DNA of 64,000 nt. Source: Trueperella sp. (GTDB taxonomy: Bacteria > Actinomycetota > Actinomycetes > Actinomycetales > Actinomycetaceae). Positions 8,043 through 18,460 of this stretch are shown here, one piece after another. The notes beneath the pieces are model-generated. The model made no database searches. It worked only from the letters and a program-made list of their open reading frames with translations, and had not been told where the DNA came from. The position numbers and the translations under genes are program-made. The stretch's first letter is position 1; the number at the start of each line of letters is the position of its first letter. The DNA lies in NCBI GenBank assembly GCA_030532125.1, contig JAUNLU010000002.1, positions 241,907 through 305,906 of the forward strand, read 5' to 3'.

Positions 8043-9503
8043 CTATTTGCGGCGTCGTTCCCGCACGCGGACGCTGATTTCAATCGGAGTACCGGTGAAA
8101 TCATAAGTTTCCCGCAACTTGCGTTCAATAAAGCGCCGGTAGCCATGCTCCAGGAATCCACTAGCGAACAGCACAAATCTGGGCGGACATACTCCTACCT
8201 GAGTACCAAATAAGATACGAGGCTGCTTACCCCCGCGTACCGGATGCGGATGCGCGGCCACTAACTCGCCTAAGAAAGCGTTTAGCTTTGCAGTCGTGAT
8301 ACGGGTTTCCCAGCTGGCAAGTGCCGCATGCATCGCCCTAGTGAGCCGATTAGTGTGCCAGCCAGTAGCAGCCGAGATATTCACCCGCTCCACCCACGGC
8401 ATTTGCACCAATTCGCGCTCAATTTCTTTATCCAGAGCTAGTCGGGTTTCTTCGTCTACTAAATCCCACTTATTGCACACCAAAACCATGGCGCGCCCGG
8501 CGTCTACCACTTGTTGCATAATGCGGACATCTTGTTCTGCCAGTGGCTGTGCAGCGTCGATCAGCACCAGGGCACATTCCGCATTCTGGATAGCGCGTTC
8601 TGTACGCAGCGAAGCATAGTAATCCGCCCCAGAACTCTGATTTACCCGCCGGCGAATGCCTGCAGTATCAATGAATTTCCAGAGCTCGCCGTCTAGTTCA
8701 ATTAATTCATCCACCGGATCGCGCGTAGTACCAGCAATATCGTGCACTACTACGCGCTCTTCCCCAGCTAGCCGATTAAGTAGCGAAGATTTCCCCACGT
8801 TCGGTTTACCCACTAAGGCGATTCGGCGCGGACCAATACCTGGTCCAGCTTTTGCCACCGCCGATTCAGCCGGGAGAGCCTGCACCACTGCATCTAATAA
8901 ATCTCCCGTCCCGCGGCCATGCAAGGCAGAAATAGGGTATGGCTCCCCCACTCCTAAGCTCCACAGATATGCCGCATCTGCCTCTAGCTGAGGCGAATCG
9001 ACTTTATTAGCTGCCAAGATCACCGGTTTACCGCTGCTCCGCAGTAAGCTCACAATCCGTTCATCAGTGGCGGTAACTCCCACTGTGGCATCTAAAACCA
9101 GCAGCACGGCATCAGAATCTAAGATAGCTAGCTCAGCTTGATCGGCTACTGCCCGGTCAATACCTACAGTGCCTACTTCCCAGCCGCCAGTATCCACCAA
9201 AGTGAAGTCTTTCCCGCCCCATTGGGCTGGATAGCGTACCCGATCTCGGGTTACGCCCGGTTTATCCTGTACCACCGCAACTCGTTTGCCTACTATGCGA
9301 TTCACTAAGGTCGACTTGCCCACATTGGGACGCCCGATTACTGCCAGCACGGGCGCCCCAGCTGGCTCAGTAACTGGGACAATCTCAGGTGCCAACTCCA
9401 GGAGGTCGGCGTCGTCATCAATTAGTTCAAAGTCGTCCAGGAGGGCCCGCATAGTTTCGACCTGGGCGGAATCATCAGTAAAGTCAGAGGTTTTCTCAAG
9501 CAT
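8043..9503 (-). CDS. der: Ribosome biogenesis GTPase Der (EngA)
   Basis: Double GTPase needed for 50S subunit assembly. Two G domains are visible: the first P-loop GRPNVGKST near residue 58 with DTGGWE and NKVD, the second GKPNVGKSS near residue 230 with DTAGIRRR and NKWDL. The C-terminal KH-like domain ends in basic residues (RVRERRRK). The ATG at 9503 is preceded by GGAG and is preferred over a GTG at 9509. The gene overlaps the end of the tyrA-cmk fusion by 8 bases. In several actinobacteria Der is fused to Cmk; here Cmk is fused to TyrA and Der stands alone. About 486 aa, normal for the family plus an acidic N-terminal tail. Confidence 0.97.
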   Translation of the reverse strand: MLEKTSDFTDDSAQVETMRALLDDFELIDDDADLLELAPEIVPVTEPAGAPVLAVIGRPNVGKSTLVNRIVGKRVAVVQDKPGVTRDRVRYPAQWGGKDFTLVDTGGWEVGTVGIDRAVADQAELAILDSDAVLLVLDATVGVTATDERIVSLLRSSGKPVILAANKVDSPQLEADAAYLWSLGVGEPYPISALHGRGTGDLLDAVVQALPAESAVAKAGPGIGPRRIALVGKPNVGKSSLLNRLAGEERVVVHDIAGTTRDPVDELIELDGELWKFIDTAGIRRRVNQSSGADYYASLRTERAIQNAECALVLIDAAQPLAEQDVRIMQQVVDAGRAMVLVCNKWDLVDEETRLALDKEIERELVQMPWVERVNISAATGWHTNRLTRAMHAALASWETRITTAKLNAFLGELVAAHPHPVRGGKQPRILFGTQVGVCPPRFVLFASGFLEHGYRRFIERKLRETYDFTGTPIEISVRVRERRRK

Positions 9504-11280
9504 GGTCACTCCGCGGCACTAGATCTAATACAGCTTGCACTGTTTGGTCGATACTCAAGTTAGAAGAATCGATAGTAACTACGCCATCGGCTGCCGTCAT
9601 GAAATTAACCACGGTGGAGTCGTCTCGATCGCGGCGCACCACTTCATCGCGGGTTTGCGCAATAGCTTCGGCGCTGTCGCTGCCGCGCACTTCTTTGGCA
9701 CGGCGCGCTAACCGGGCCGCTTCGGAGGCAGTCAATAGCACGCGCACATCAGCATCTGGGGCAACTACCGTGTTGATATCACGGCCTTCTACCACGATGC
9801 CGCGCCCCTCAGAGTAGCCGCCGCTTTCTTCAGCTGAAATAATGGCTTGCTGCCGGCGAATTAATTCAGTACGCACCGGAATTATAGTGGAAACTTTCGA
9901 TACCACTTTAGAAATATCCGAGGTACGGATCGCGTCCGTAATATCTACTCCTCGGCAAGACAGCGTCTGTGCACTGGGATCTAGGGAGATTTCCAGTGGC
10001 ATAGTTTCTACTGCCGCAGTAACTCGCGGCGCATCTTCCAGGTCTATCCCCTGATCTAGTGCCCACCAGGTAGCAGCGCGGTACATCGCCCCCGTGTCCA
10101 AATAGGCCAAATCAAGTTGTTCTGCCACGCGGCGCGCTACGGTAGATTTCCCAGAACCGGACGGTCCATCAATGGCGATCAATAGCGGATCTGGATTGGG
10201 CGCTGCCCCAGAGACTACCCGCCAGCCGCGCTCGGTTAGTCCCCGTTCTAGGCGATGCGCTTCTGCCGGATTAACTGACAGAATCGCCCGGCCAACTGGC
10301 TGCTGTTCTGAGTGTTCCATCATCATGTCCTCGATATTGACGCCGATTTCGCCTACTTCCCCAAATAGCCGCCCTAACTCGCCGGGTTGATCCGGCACTA
10401 ATACCGTTACTTCGGCGTATTGCGCGCGGGCACCACCGTGTTTGCCGGGGATCAACGCCACACCATGGTTGCCATCAGTGATAACTGTGGAAACTTGATC
10501 CAGCCCTCCTGCCGGTTGATCTAACGCAGAAATTAACCGCCCCAGCCGGGCATTAATTTTGCGCAGTACGCCGGCAATCTCTTTGCGGTTGCCATTAATG
10601 ATCGCAGTCCACAGCTGTGGATCTGATTCCGCAATGCGGGTGACATCGCGTAGGCCTTGGCCACTCAAGCTCAATGCTGCGGCAGATTCATGACGCAATG
10701 CCCCAGCTACCAGTGAACTCATCAATTGCGGCATATGTGAAATTACCGCTACGGAGTGGTCATGCTCTTTTGCCCCCATCGTAATTGGAGTGGCACCCAT
10801 ATCGACCGCTAAAGTTTTTATCGCCGTTATTGCCTGCGGTTCGGATTTCTCATTGGGGATGATTACCCACGGGCGGCCGATAAACAAATCGGCATCGGCT
10901 GCGATAGCCCCCGAATGTTCCTTGCCCGCCATCGGGTGCGAACCCACCCAACGCGAAATCTCCGGGTGATCTGCTAATTCGGCACGGATCGGTTCTTTCA
11001 CCGATGCCACATCGGTAACAATCGCATGTGGGTACTTGTTTAGCACTGCGCGTACCACCACGGCAGTTACATCTGGGGGCACTGCCACAACTACCATGTG
11101 CGGGTTCGCGACCGGCGCCAGGCTGCCTCCGCCTAGGTCGTGTGCCAGCCGCTGTGCCACTGGTGAAGCATCTTCCAGGTGCACAGCTATCCCAGCGGCA
11201 GTGAGGCGCAATGCCACTGAAGTGCCAAGCAGACCAGTGCCAATGATCAGCACCGGTGATTTAGTTAGTAGATTTTCCAT
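9496..11280 (-). CDS. tyrA-cmk: Fused prephenate dehydrogenase (TyrA) - ACT domain - cytidylate kinase (Cmk)
   Basis: A single 594-aa reading frame joins two unrelated enzymes. Residues 8-285 are NAD-dependent prephenate/arogenate dehydrogenase of tyrosine synthesis: Rossmann motif [19 protein letters not shown], and a second conserved His in [15 protein letters not shown]. Residues 289-356 form an ACT regulatory domain ([18 protein letters not shown]). Residues 366-590 form CMP/dCMP kinase: P-loop [19 protein letters not shown], and [11 protein letters not shown]. The frame runs without a stop or internal start signal through the junction [12 protein letters not shown]. Elsewhere these are usually separate neighbours, tyrA then cmk. 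The gene overlaps rluB by one base and der by 8, so it is inside an operon. ACT suggests feedback control by an aromatic amino acid. Confidence 0.95.
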   Translation of the reverse strand: MENLLTKSPVLIIGTGLLGTSVALRLTAAGIAVHLEDASPVAQRLAHDLGGGSLAPVANPHMVVVAVPPDVTAVVVRAVLNKYPHAIVTDVASVKEPIRAELADHPEISRWVGSHPMAGKEHSGAIAADADLFIGRPWVIIPNEKSEPQAITAIKTLAVDMGATPITMGAKEHDHSVAVISHMPQLMSSLVAGALRHESAAALSLSGQGLRDVTRIAESDPQLWTAIINGNRKEIAGVLRKINARLGRLISALDQPAGGLDQVSTVITDGNHGVALIPGKHGGARAQYAEVTVLVPDQPGELGRLFGEVGEIGVNIEDMMMEHSEQQPVGRAILSVNPAEAHRLERGLTERGWRVVSGAAPNPDPLLIAIDGPSGSGKSTVARRVAEQLDLAYLDTGAMYRAATWWALDQGIDLEDAPRVTAAVETMPLEISLDPSAQTLSCRGVDITDAIRTSDISKVVSKVSTIIPVRTELIRRQQAIISAEESGGYSEGRGIVVEGRDINTVVAPDADVRVLLTASEAARLARRAKEVRGSDSAEAIAQTRDEVVRRDRDDSTVVNFMTAADGVVTIDSSNLSIDQTVQAVLDLVPRSDHA

Positions 11281-12029
11281 TACATGCCCACCATTGACAT
11301 CAGAGCACCTAATTCCGACCCGCCGACAATACGGAACTGCCCGGGCCGCAATCTGCCCGCTTCAATATTTCCAAATTGGGTGCGCACCAGCTCCATAACC
11401 GGGTGACCAACTTCCTCCATTATGCGCCGCACAATCCGGTTGCGCCCTGAATGTAGCGTAAGCTGCACAATCGAGTTCTTGCGCGCGGCCTCGCGCAATA
11501 CAAATTTATCGACCTTAATTGGGCCATCTTCTAAGGTGATGCCTTTTTCCAACACTTTGCCGAGCCCGCGAGTAACAGTTCCCTCCACTCGGGCGATATA
11601 TGTTTTCGGCACCTCATAGGACGGGTGCGTGAGCCGATGCGCTAGTTCGCCGTCGTTAGTGAGCAAAATGATGCCTTCCGTATCAGCATCCAACCGCCCC
11701 ACATGGAAAAGCCGTTCCGGGCGTTCGGCCACAAATTCTGCCAAAGTTTTGCGCCCCAACTCATCACTCATTGTAGAGACGACGCCGAATGGCTTGTACA
11801 GCGCCAGCGTCACTTTGGTTTCATCCAACTGAACGCGGGCGCCATCAACGTGGATTATTGCCGTTTCTGGGTCTACCCGCATACCCATTTGGGTGACCGT
11901 GACACCGTCTACCGTTACCCGACCAGCAGCGATCAAGTCCTCACAAGCTCGGCGCGATCCTACGCCAGCTCCAGCTAAAACTTTTTGCAGCCGCACACCT
12001 TTGGGCTGGTATAGCTCTTGTTGTCTCAT
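11280..12029 (-). CDS. rluB: 23S rRNA pseudouridine synthase, RluB type
   Basis: RsuA/RluB-family enzyme of 249 aa. An N-terminal S4 RNA-binding domain (RLQKVLAGAGVGSRRACEDLI, residues 13-75) is followed by the catalytic domain with the active Asp in GRLDADTEGIILLTNDG, then LTHPSYEVPKTY and GRNRIVRRI. It modifies 23S rRNA, in this family near helix 80-93. Start overlaps scpB by ATGA and the stop overlaps tyrA-cmk by one base. The order scpA-scpB-rluB-tyrA/cmk-der is the standard actinobacterial arrangement. Confidence 0.95.
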   Translation of the reverse strand: MRQQELYQPKGVRLQKVLAGAGVGSRRACEDLIAAGRVTVDGVTVTQMGMRVDPETAIIHVDGARVQLDETKVTLALYKPFGVVSTMSDELGRKTLAEFVAERPERLFHVGRLDADTEGIILLTNDGELAHRLTHPSYEVPKTYIARVEGTVTRGLGKVLEKGITLEDGPIKVDKFVLREAARKNSIVQLTLHSGRNRIVRRIMEEVGHPVMELVRTQFGNIEAGRLRPGQFRIVGGSELGALMSMVGM

Positions 12030-12577
12030 GGCAGTTCTTTTTCTATCTCTTCTAGCTCGATATTGTCCGGCAAATATGGGGCGAGCGGGGCCAGCTCATC
12101 CAGGGAATTCATCCCCATTTTTTCTAAGAATAGCGGGGTGGTGGCATACAGCCCGGCACCAGTAGCTGCGGTAGTGCCCACTTTCTCCACGAGTCCGCGG
12201 GTGGACAGCGTGCGAATAACCGAATCTACCTCAACACCGCGAATTGCGGCAATCTGGGCGCGCGTTACTGGCTGTCGATAGGCGATCACTGCCAGAGTTT
12301 CCAACGCCGGCACTGACAGTCGGGTACTGGCTGCAGCCGTCAAAAACTTTTCCACTAGCGGCGCATACCGAGGGTGCGAATAGAACCGCCAGCCCCCACC
12401 TGCTTCGCGGAGCTGGAAACCGCGGGCATCGGCGTCGTACTGTTTGCTCAATTCCCGTAGCAGGGTTTCCGTTTCGGCTTCTGAAGTCTCAATAGCCGCA
12501 GCCAGGTCAGCAGATGAAATAGGCTCTGGTGCCACCATCAAAATCGCTTCTAGCGCGCCGGTGCGGTTGTCAGTCAT
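12026..12577 (-). CDS. scpB: Segregation and condensation protein B
   Basis: Winged-helix subunit of the SMC-ScpAB condensin, which loads and compacts newly replicated origins. 183 aa, typical length. Family motifs are ALEAILMVAPEPIS at the start, LSVPALETLAVIAYRQPVTRAQI and IRGVEVDSVIRTL in the second winged helix, and GAGLYATT near the end. Overlaps scpA by 8 bases and rluB by 4, so translation is coupled. Confidence 0.95.
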   Translation of the reverse strand: MTDNRTGALEAILMVAPEPISSADLAAAIETSEAETETLLRELSKQYDADARGFQLREAGGGWRFYSHPRYAPLVEKFLTAAASTRLSVPALETLAVIAYRQPVTRAQIAAIRGVEVDSVIRTLSTRGLVEKVGTTAATGAGLYATTPLFLEKMGMNSLDELAPLAPYLPDNIELEEIEKELP

Positions 12578-13310
12578 CGCTTTCCTTCACTTTCACAATA
12601 TTTAACGGAGATAACGGACCTGCTTGCGATACGGTAACTTCGCCATCTCGCAGCAGCTCGAGGATAGCCAAAAATCTGGACACCACAGTTTGCAAGTTGC
12701 CAGCATCCCGGCACAGCTGGGTGAAACTGATGGGATCGCCTAAAACTAGCCGGTTGCGCAGTAAAGCCACCTGAGATGACACCGGAACGAGCGGGTCATG
12801 CAAATGGGCAAGCGGCACTTCTTGTGGCGGCGCATATATCGCCTGAGCTGCCAGAATTGCTAATTCTTGGACGGTTAGCGTCAGTTGCACCTCGGGCAAG
12901 ATATTGCGCAGTGTGGGCTCCAAGGCGGCATCGCGCCCATAGCGCAATGATTCTTGGGCCAGGCGGGCCGCCATATCGGCGGCCACTTCTTTGTAGGCAC
13001 GGTATTGCAGCAGCTTGGCGAACAGCAGATCGCGCGCCTCGAGCAACTCCAGATCTTCTTCCGCTACCTCATCGCGAGGCAGCAGCCGCAAAGTTTTCAT
13101 CTCCAACAGCGTGGCAGCTACTACTAAGAACTCCGAGATATGTTCTAAATCAGTGCGGTCCTGTTCCGCCACAAATGCCAGAAATTCATCAGTAACTTGC
13201 GACAGCGCCACTTCAGTTATATCCAGCTTGCGGCGGGCAATCATATTGAGCAGGACCTCAAAAGGCCCCGAGAATACATCTAGCTCAACAGCGAAAGTAT
13301 CTGCACTCAC
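12570..13310 (-). CDS. scpA: Segregation and condensation protein A
   Basis: Kleisin subunit of the SMC condensin. 246 aa. The N-terminal SMC-neck-binding helices contain FSGPFEVLLNMIARRKLDI and AATLLEMKTLRLLPR; the C-terminal winged helix, which binds the SMC cap, ends with TVVSRFLAILELLRDG. Uses GTG at 13310 with GGGAT upstream. It lies directly downstream of parA and overlaps scpB, matching the conserved segregation operon. Confidence 0.94.
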   Translation of the reverse strand: MSADTFAVELDVFSGPFEVLLNMIARRKLDITEVALSQVTDEFLAFVAEQDRTDLEHISEFLVVAATLLEMKTLRLLPRDEVAEEDLELLEARDLLFAKLLQYRAYKEVAADMAARLAQESLRYGRDAALEPTLRNILPEVQLTLTVQELAILAAQAIYAPPQEVPLAHLHDPLVPVSSQVALLRNRLVLGDPISFTQLCRDAGNLQTVVSRFLAILELLRDGEVTVSQAGPLSPLNIVKVKESDD

Positions 13311-13333
13311 GGCGATCCCAAAAATAGAGCTAT

Positions 13334-14191
13334 TTAGGCGGAACCGCCACGAGCAATAAATTCTCTAGCGAGCTGCCGATATGCTTGTGCGCCCGGGTGA
13401 TTCGGCGCAAAGGTGGTAATGGGTTCCGCTGCAATAGTGGCATCTGGGAATTTAATCGTGCGGGAAATCTGGGTGTCGAAAACTGCGTCGCCAAATCGCT
13501 CCCGCACCGAGGCAATCACTTCCCGAGCGTGGATAGTGCGGTTATCAACCATGGTGAGCAAAACGCCGTCTATCTGCAAATGTGGATTGAGCCGATCCTG
13601 CACCCGGTCAATTTGGTCCACCAGCAGCGCCACCCCACGCATCGCAAAAAATTCTGCTTCTAGCGGGATAATGACGCCGTGCGCCGCAGTAAGCGCATTG
13701 ACCGTAAGCAACCCGAGGGACGGCTGGCAATCGACGATGATAACGTCGTAGCTGTCTTGTACCGTGCGTAGTACCCGGCTAAGTGCCTGCTCCCGGGCCA
13801 CTTCATTTATCAACTGAATTTCTGCGGCTGAAAGTTCGATATTTGCGGGCGCTAGATCCAGATTCGGCACCGCAGTGGGTTTGATAGCCCGGGTGATATC
13901 GGGCTTGGCGGCGATAAGTTCGTTGTAAATAGTGCGCTCTAACGACATAGCATTCACGCCCAAGCCTGCACTGGCGGCACCTTGGGGGTCGAAATCGACT
14001 AGCAGTACTTTACGGCCGTACTCCGCCAGTGACGCAGCCAAGTTCACCGAAGTTGTGGTTTTGCCTACGCCGCCCTTTTGATTACACATGGCCACAATCC
14101 GAGCTGGACCATGTGCAGACAGTTCTGGCGGCACCGGGAAATCTGACTCCGCTGCCGAATTCTCAAATAGGTCAATTTGTTGCGCACTCAC
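13334..14191 (-). CDS. parA: ParA/Soj-family ATPase of the scpAB operon
   Basis: Deviant Walker-A ATPase of 285 aa. Motifs are CNQKGGVGKTTTSVNLA near residue 36, VDFDPQGAAS, and VDCQPSLGLLTVNAL. A 32-residue N-terminal tail precedes the ATPase. No parB gene is adjacent, so this is the xerD-scpAB-linked ParA paralogue common in actinobacteria, which probably works with condensin or nucleoid positioning rather than being the main ParAB pair near the origin. The start is GTG with no ribosome site; TAGATT lies six bases upstream, so translation is probably leaderless. Confidence 0.93.
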   Translation of the reverse strand: MSAQQIDLFENSAAESDFPVPPELSAHGPARIVAMCNQKGGVGKTTTSVNLAASLAEYGRKVLLVDFDPQGAASAGLGVNAMSLERTIYNELIAAKPDITRAIKPTAVPNLDLAPANIELSAAEIQLINEVAREQALSRVLRTVQDSYDVIIVDCQPSLGLLTVNALTAAHGVIIPLEAEFFAMRGVALLVDQIDRVQDRLNPHLQIDGVLLTMVDNRTIHAREVIASVRERFGDAVFDTQISRTIKFPDATIAAEPITTFAPNHPGAQAYRQLAREFIARGGSA

Positions 14192-14197
14192 AGTACA

Positions 14198-14203
14198 AAT
14201 CTA
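14198..14203 (-). promoter_or_regulatory. Leaderless -10 element of parA
   Basis: TAGATT is followed by six bases and then the GTG at 14191. No Shine-Dalgarno sequence is visible, so the transcript probably begins at the start codon. Confidence 0.55.
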
Positions 14204-14216
14204 CCGGATAAAGTAC

Positions 14217-15155
14217 CTAATGGCGTGGATGCGCGCTAGCGTAAACTTCGCGCAACATTTCAGGAGCAACTTTAGTGTAAATCTGCGTAGTGGTAACCGA
14301 AGAATGACCTAACATTTCTTGCACGATCCGCACGTCAGCTCCGCCTTGCAACAGATGGGTAGCAAAAGAGTGCCGAAAAGTATGTGGCGATACGTCGGCC
14401 ACTCCGGCACGCTGCGCAGCAGTTTTGATTATCCCCCACGCCGATTGCCGGGACAGTGGATTGCCTCGGGTGTTCAAAAATAAAATCGGTGTGCCTTTGC
14501 CACCGCTGGCGAGGGCAGGGCGGGCGCGCACTGCGTATGCTTCAATGGCAGCAATCGCATAACTGCCTAAGGGCAGTACTCGTTCCTTGCGTCCTTTGCC
14601 AAATAGCCGTATCGTGGCGGTCTCCAATGAGATATCGTCCCAGGTCAGATTGACTGCTTCGGAGATACGAGCTCCCGTGCCATAAAGCACTTCGAGTAAG
14701 GCGCGATCGCGGAGCGACACTGGATCATCTCTGCCGCCTGCCGCGGCGAGTATTTGCTCCATCTGCGTCACCGTAATTGCTTTTGGTAGTAGCTGTGGCT
14801 GTTTTGGCGGGCGCAGTTCGGCCGTGGGATCAGTGGCGAGCGTTCCTTCGGAAAAGGAAAAGCGATGTAACCGGCGGATCGCCGTCACCATTCGCGCTAC
14901 TGAAGATACTGACATAGCTTTCCCGGCGCGCCCATCTTGCAAATATTCCACAAAGCCAGCGGCAATATCTGGCGTCACTGCGTTGAGTTCGGTGATGCCA
15001 GTCTGGCGCAGATACTTACCATAGTGCGTCAGATCCCGGCGATATGCGGCCAAAGTGTTGGCGGATAGTGAACGCTCCACCGCTAAATGCGCTAAATATT
15101 GCGCGAAAATTCGGCTTATCGCCGCGGGAAGATCTTTATCCCAGCCTGCTGGCAT
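14217..15155 (-). CDS. xerD: Tyrosine recombinase XerD
   Basis: Site-specific recombinase that resolves chromosome dimers at dif with XerC. 312 aa with an N-terminal SAM-like core-binding domain (YLAHLAVERSLSANTLAAYRRDL) and a catalytic domain holding the first Arg in YGTGARISEA, the Lys in FGKGRKER, HTFRHSFATHLL, LGHSSVTTTQIY with the nucleophilic Tyr at the end. A GGGAGGGTG ribosome site precedes the ATG. It is followed by parA and scpAB. No mobile-element hallmarks are near it, so it is the chromosomal Xer enzyme, not an integrase. Confidence 0.94.
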   Translation of the reverse strand: MPAGWDKDLPAAISRIFAQYLAHLAVERSLSANTLAAYRRDLTHYGKYLRQTGITELNAVTPDIAAGFVEYLQDGRAGKAMSVSSVARMVTAIRRLHRFSFSEGTLATDPTAELRPPKQPQLLPKAITVTQMEQILAAAGGRDDPVSLRDRALLEVLYGTGARISEAVNLTWDDISLETATIRLFGKGRKERVLPLGSYAIAAIEAYAVRARPALASGGKGTPILFLNTRGNPLSRQSAWGIIKTAAQRAGVADVSPHTFRHSFATHLLQGGADVRIVQEMLGHSSVTTTQIYTKVAPEMLREVYASAHPRH

Positions 15156-15234
15156 ATCCGATCACCCTCCCTGGAAATAGAGCCGATAATGTGTCATACG
15201 TTATAACCTTATGACTAAGACATAGTACCTGTCC

Positions 15235-15251
15235 CCCTGGAAGATCCAGGG
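15235..15251 (+). promoter_or_regulatory. Hairpin in the transketolase leader
   Basis: CCCTGG-AAGAT-CCAGGG forms a 6-bp stem about 20 bases before the tkt start. It has no T tail, so it is not a terminator. It could stabilise the mRNA or be incidental. Confidence 0.3.
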
Positions 15252-15271
15252 CAGAGAAAGAGAGAACATTA

Positions 15272-17341
15272 ATGTCTTTTGAATGGAATGAGCTCGATCA
15301 GCGCGCAGTTGAAGTGGGTCGCGGCCTAGTTGCTGATGCGGTCCAAAATGTTGGAAATGGCCACCCGGGTGCTGCCATCTCCCTCTCCCCTGCGGCATAC
15401 ACATTGTTCCAGAAAGTGATGCGCCACGATCCAGCAGATCCGAACTGGTTAGGACGTGACCGGTTTATTTTGTCCATTGGTCACTCTTCACTAACCCTGT
15501 ATAACCAGCTGTTCTTCTCCGGTTATGGCTTGGAATTGGAAGATCTGAAGCAACTTCGTACTCTGGGGGCAAAGACGCCAGGACACCCAGAATACGGGTG
15601 GACGCCGGGGGTAGAAATGACCACTGGTCCACTTGGGCAAGGCTTGGCTTCAGCGGTTGGGATGGCAATGGCTGCTCGCCGGGAACGCGGCCTGCTAGAT
15701 CCTGAGTCAGCACTGGGAGAAAGCCCGTTTGACCACTTCATCTACACCATCGTCGGTGAAGGATGTTTGCAAGAAGGCATCACTTCCGAAGCCAGCTCGC
15801 TGGCCGGCACGCAAAAGCTAGGCAACCTGATTTTGATTTGGGATGACAACCAAATCTCAATTGAAGATGACACCAAGATTGCGTTCACCGAAGACGTGCT
15901 TGCCCGGTACGAAGCCTATGGTTGGCATACCCAGCATGTGAATTGGCGGACCGAAACTGGCTATCAGGAAGATCCAGCAGCGTTCTACCGTGCGCTGCTT
16001 GCTGCCCAACAGGTAACTGATCGTCCGTCCATCATTCGGCTGTCCACTATCATTGCGTGGCCGTCGCCTACCAAGCAAAATAGCGGTGCTTCGCATGGTG
16101 CAGCTTTGGGCGATGACGAAGTACGCGGATTGAAGGCAGCAATCGGACTAGACCCGGAGAAGACCTTTGATGTCCCAGCGGAGATCCTGGAGCATACCCG
16201 CAATAATGCCGCGACCCGTGCCCGGGACGCTCGAGAAAAGTGGGATGCCCAGTTGGCACAGTGGCGTGCGGATAACCCAGAGCGCGCTGAACTGCTGGAT
16301 CGGCTAACTAAGCGCGAACTGCCGGCAGGATGGCAGGATGAACTTCCGGTATTTGAAGCCGGGCAGTCCATGGCTACGCGCGCTGCCTCAGGCAAAGTAC
16401 TGAACGCACTGAAAGATGTCCTCCCGGAACTGTGGGGAGGTTCGGCTGACTTGGCGGGCTCCAATAACACCACTATGAATGGTGAGCCCTCCTTCATTCC
16501 AGCTGAAGGCTCGACCACAGCATTTGCTGGCAATGAGTACGGGCGCACCTTACACTTCGGAATCCGCGAACACGCAATGGGCGCCATCCTCAACGGCATG
16601 TTCCTCCACGGATTGACCCGCCCATACGGCGGCACATTCTTCGTGTTCTCGGACTACATGCGCCCGGCAGTGCGGCTAGCTGCGCTAATGGAAATTGCGC
16701 CCATTTTCGTCTGGACGCATGACTCCATTGGGGTTGGCGAAGATGGCCCCACTCACCAGCCGATCGAGCATCTCTGGTCCTACCGTGCTATCCCCGGGCT
16801 GAATGTAATCCGCCCGGCAGATGCGAACGAAACCGTCTATGCCTGGCGCGGTGCGCTAGAGACTACCGATGCGCCGTCGGCCCTGGTACTATCCCGGCAG
16901 AATTTGCCGGTGCTGGATCGGGATAACTTGGCGGCTGCTGCAGGCACTCTGCGGGGTGGCTATGTACTAGCTGACGCAGATGAAGTCGACGTCATCTTAT
17001 TGGCTACTGGTTCTGAAGTTTCCCTAGCTTTGGAAGCTCGCGAAGAACTCGCCAAAGAAGGCATCGGCGCTCGGGTTGTTTCCCTGCCCTGTCTGGAATG
17101 GTTTGCAGCACAAGACGCCGACTACCGCGAAGCAGTTCTCCCCCAGCGCGTCAAGGCACGCGTCTCGGTAGAAGCAGGCGCCACCTTAGGTTGGTGCCGC
17201 TACCTGGGCGACGCTGGTCGAGCAATTGGCATCGATCACTACGGCGCTTCAGCTGCTGGCGATGTGTTGTTTAAGGAATTTGGCGTCACCGCGGCTGCCG
17301 TGGTAGAAGCTGCGAAAGAATCTATTGCAGCAGCAAAGTAG
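15272..17341 (+). CDS. tkt: Transketolase
   Basis: Thiamine diphosphate enzyme of the pentose phosphate pathway, moving two-carbon ketol units between sugar phosphates. 689 aa, normal. Motifs: NGHPGAAIS, the TPP-binding GEGCLQEG and WDDNQISIE, SADLAGSNN, the glutamate region FGIREHAMGAILNG, THDSIGVGEDGPTHQPIEHL, and LPVLDRD near the C-terminal domain. It is followed six bases later by transaldolase, so both non-oxidative pentose phosphate enzymes are made together. This pair is conserved in actinobacteria, usually near zwf and opcA. Confidence 0.97.
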   Translation: MSFEWNELDQRAVEVGRGLVADAVQNVGNGHPGAAISLSPAAYTLFQKVMRHDPADPNWLGRDRFILSIGHSSLTLYNQLFFSGYGLELEDLKQLRTLGAKTPGHPEYGWTPGVEMTTGPLGQGLASAVGMAMAARRERGLLDPESALGESPFDHFIYTIVGEGCLQEGITSEASSLAGTQKLGNLILIWDDNQISIEDDTKIAFTEDVLARYEAYGWHTQHVNWRTETGYQEDPAAFYRALLAAQQVTDRPSIIRLSTIIAWPSPTKQNSGASHGAALGDDEVRGLKAAIGLDPEKTFDVPAEILEHTRNNAATRARDAREKWDAQLAQWRADNPERAELLDRLTKRELPAGWQDELPVFEAGQSMATRAASGKVLNALKDVLPELWGGSADLAGSNNTTMNGEPSFIPAEGSTTAFAGNEYGRTLHFGIREHAMGAILNGMFLHGLTRPYGGTFFVFSDYMRPAVRLAALMEIAPIFVWTHDSIGVGEDGPTHQPIEHLWSYRAIPGLNVIRPADANETVYAWRGALETTDAPSALVLSRQNLPVLDRDNLAAAAGTLRGGYVLADADEVDVILLATGSEVSLALEAREELAKEGIGARVVSLPCLEWFAAQDADYREAVLPQRVKARVSVEAGATLGWCRYLGDAGRAIGIDHYGASAAGDVLFKEFGVTAAAVVEAAKESIAAAK

Positions 17342-17347
17342 GTAACT

Positions 17348-18445
17348 ATGGAAAAGCTAACTGAACTTTCCCAGGCCGGTGTGTCCATCTGGTTAGATGA
17401 CCTGTCTCGGTCGCGGATTACTTCGGGAAATCTGCAGCAGCTAATTGACGAAGCTAGCGTGGTTGGTGTTACCACTAATCCAGCGATTTTCCAGGCTGCT
17501 ATCGCAGGCGCGGCAGATTATGCGGCTGATATCGCACAGTTGGAGTCGGAGGGCGCACACGCAGAAGAGATAATCACCAAGCTCACTACGGACGACGTCC
17601 GGGCAGCTTGTGATCTATTTGCTGGCGTCTATGCGGATACTAACGGGTATGACGGGCGGGTTTCTATTGAGGTAGATCCCCGGCTTGCCCACCGCTGTGA
17701 GCACACTTTCCACCAAGCAAAAGAGCTGTGGCAGCTAGTTGACCGCCCTAATTTGATGATTAAAATTCCTGCCACCAAAGAAGGGCTCAATGCAATTAAG
17801 GCGGCGACCGCTGAGGGCATCTCAGTGAATGTCACCCTAATTTTCTCCATTGAGCGCTATCGGGAAGTAACTGAGGCATATCTGGCGGGCCTGGAAAAGG
17901 CGCTGGAAAAGGGCGTGGATATTTCCCAGATCCACTCCGTGGCCTCATTCTTCATTTCACGGGTAGATACGGAAGTTGATAAGCGGTTGGAAAAACTGGG
18001 CGGTCCTGATGCCCTCGAGATGCGCGGAGAAGCTGGGATAGCTAATGCCCGCGCTGCCTACGGGGTATTCATCGAACAGTTTGAAGAATCGGAGCGGTTC
18101 GCTGAGTTAGCTGCTCAGGGGGCTAATGTTCAGCGTCCGCTATGGGCATCTACCGGAGTGAAGAATCCCAACTACTCCCCTACGCTCTATGTGGATCAGC
18201 TGGTGTCCGCTCACGTAGTTAATACCATGCCAGAGGCTACGCTGGAAGCTACGGCACGGGAAGCTGAGATTACTGGCGACACTATCCGCGCCAATATCGA
18301 CCGAGCCCACAGTGTGATAGATAAGATCATTCGCCTCGGGATTGATTTCCAGGAAGTCACCACTCAACTAGAAAATGAGGGTGTGGAGAAATTCGAAATT
18401 GCCTGGAATGAATTAATTGTCGCAGTGGAAGAAGCAATGAAGTAG
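17348..18445 (+). CDS. tal: Transaldolase
   Basis: Schiff-base aldolase of the pentose phosphate pathway, transferring dihydroxyacetone units. 365 aa, the long actinobacterial type. Visible are [22 protein letters not shown], the catalytic Lys in [25 protein letters not shown], and [15 protein letters not shown], plus [21 protein letters not shown]. It sits six bases after tkt and is followed by a strong terminator. Confidence 0.97.
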   Translation: MEKLTELSQAGVSIWLDDLSRSRITSGNLQQLIDEASVVGVTTNPAIFQAAIAGAADYAADIAQLESEGAHAEEIITKLTTDDVRAACDLFAGVYADTNGYDGRVSIEVDPRLAHRCEHTFHQAKELWQLVDRPNLMIKIPATKEGLNAIKAATAEGISVNVTLIFSIERYREVTEAYLAGLEKALEKGVDISQIHSVASFFISRVDTEVDKRLEKLGGPDALEMRGEAGIANARAAYGVFIEQFEESERFAELAAQGANVQRPLWASTGVKNPNYSPTLYVDQLVSAHVVNTMPEATLEATAREAEITGDTIRANIDRAHSVIDKIIRLGIDFQEVTTQLENEGVEKFEIAWNELIVAVEEAMK

Positions 18446-18460
18446 CCACTCGATAAATAA

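Noticed and set aside
14217..15155. Tyrosine recombinase considered as an integrase of a mobile element
   Set aside because: Gene order with parA-scpA-scpB, length and motifs fit chromosomal XerD; no attachment-site duplication, phage genes or composition shift nearby.
15985..16635. 216-codon open frame on the minus strand inside tkt
   Set aside because: Shadow of transketolase; Ser/Pro/Arg-rich and without motifs.
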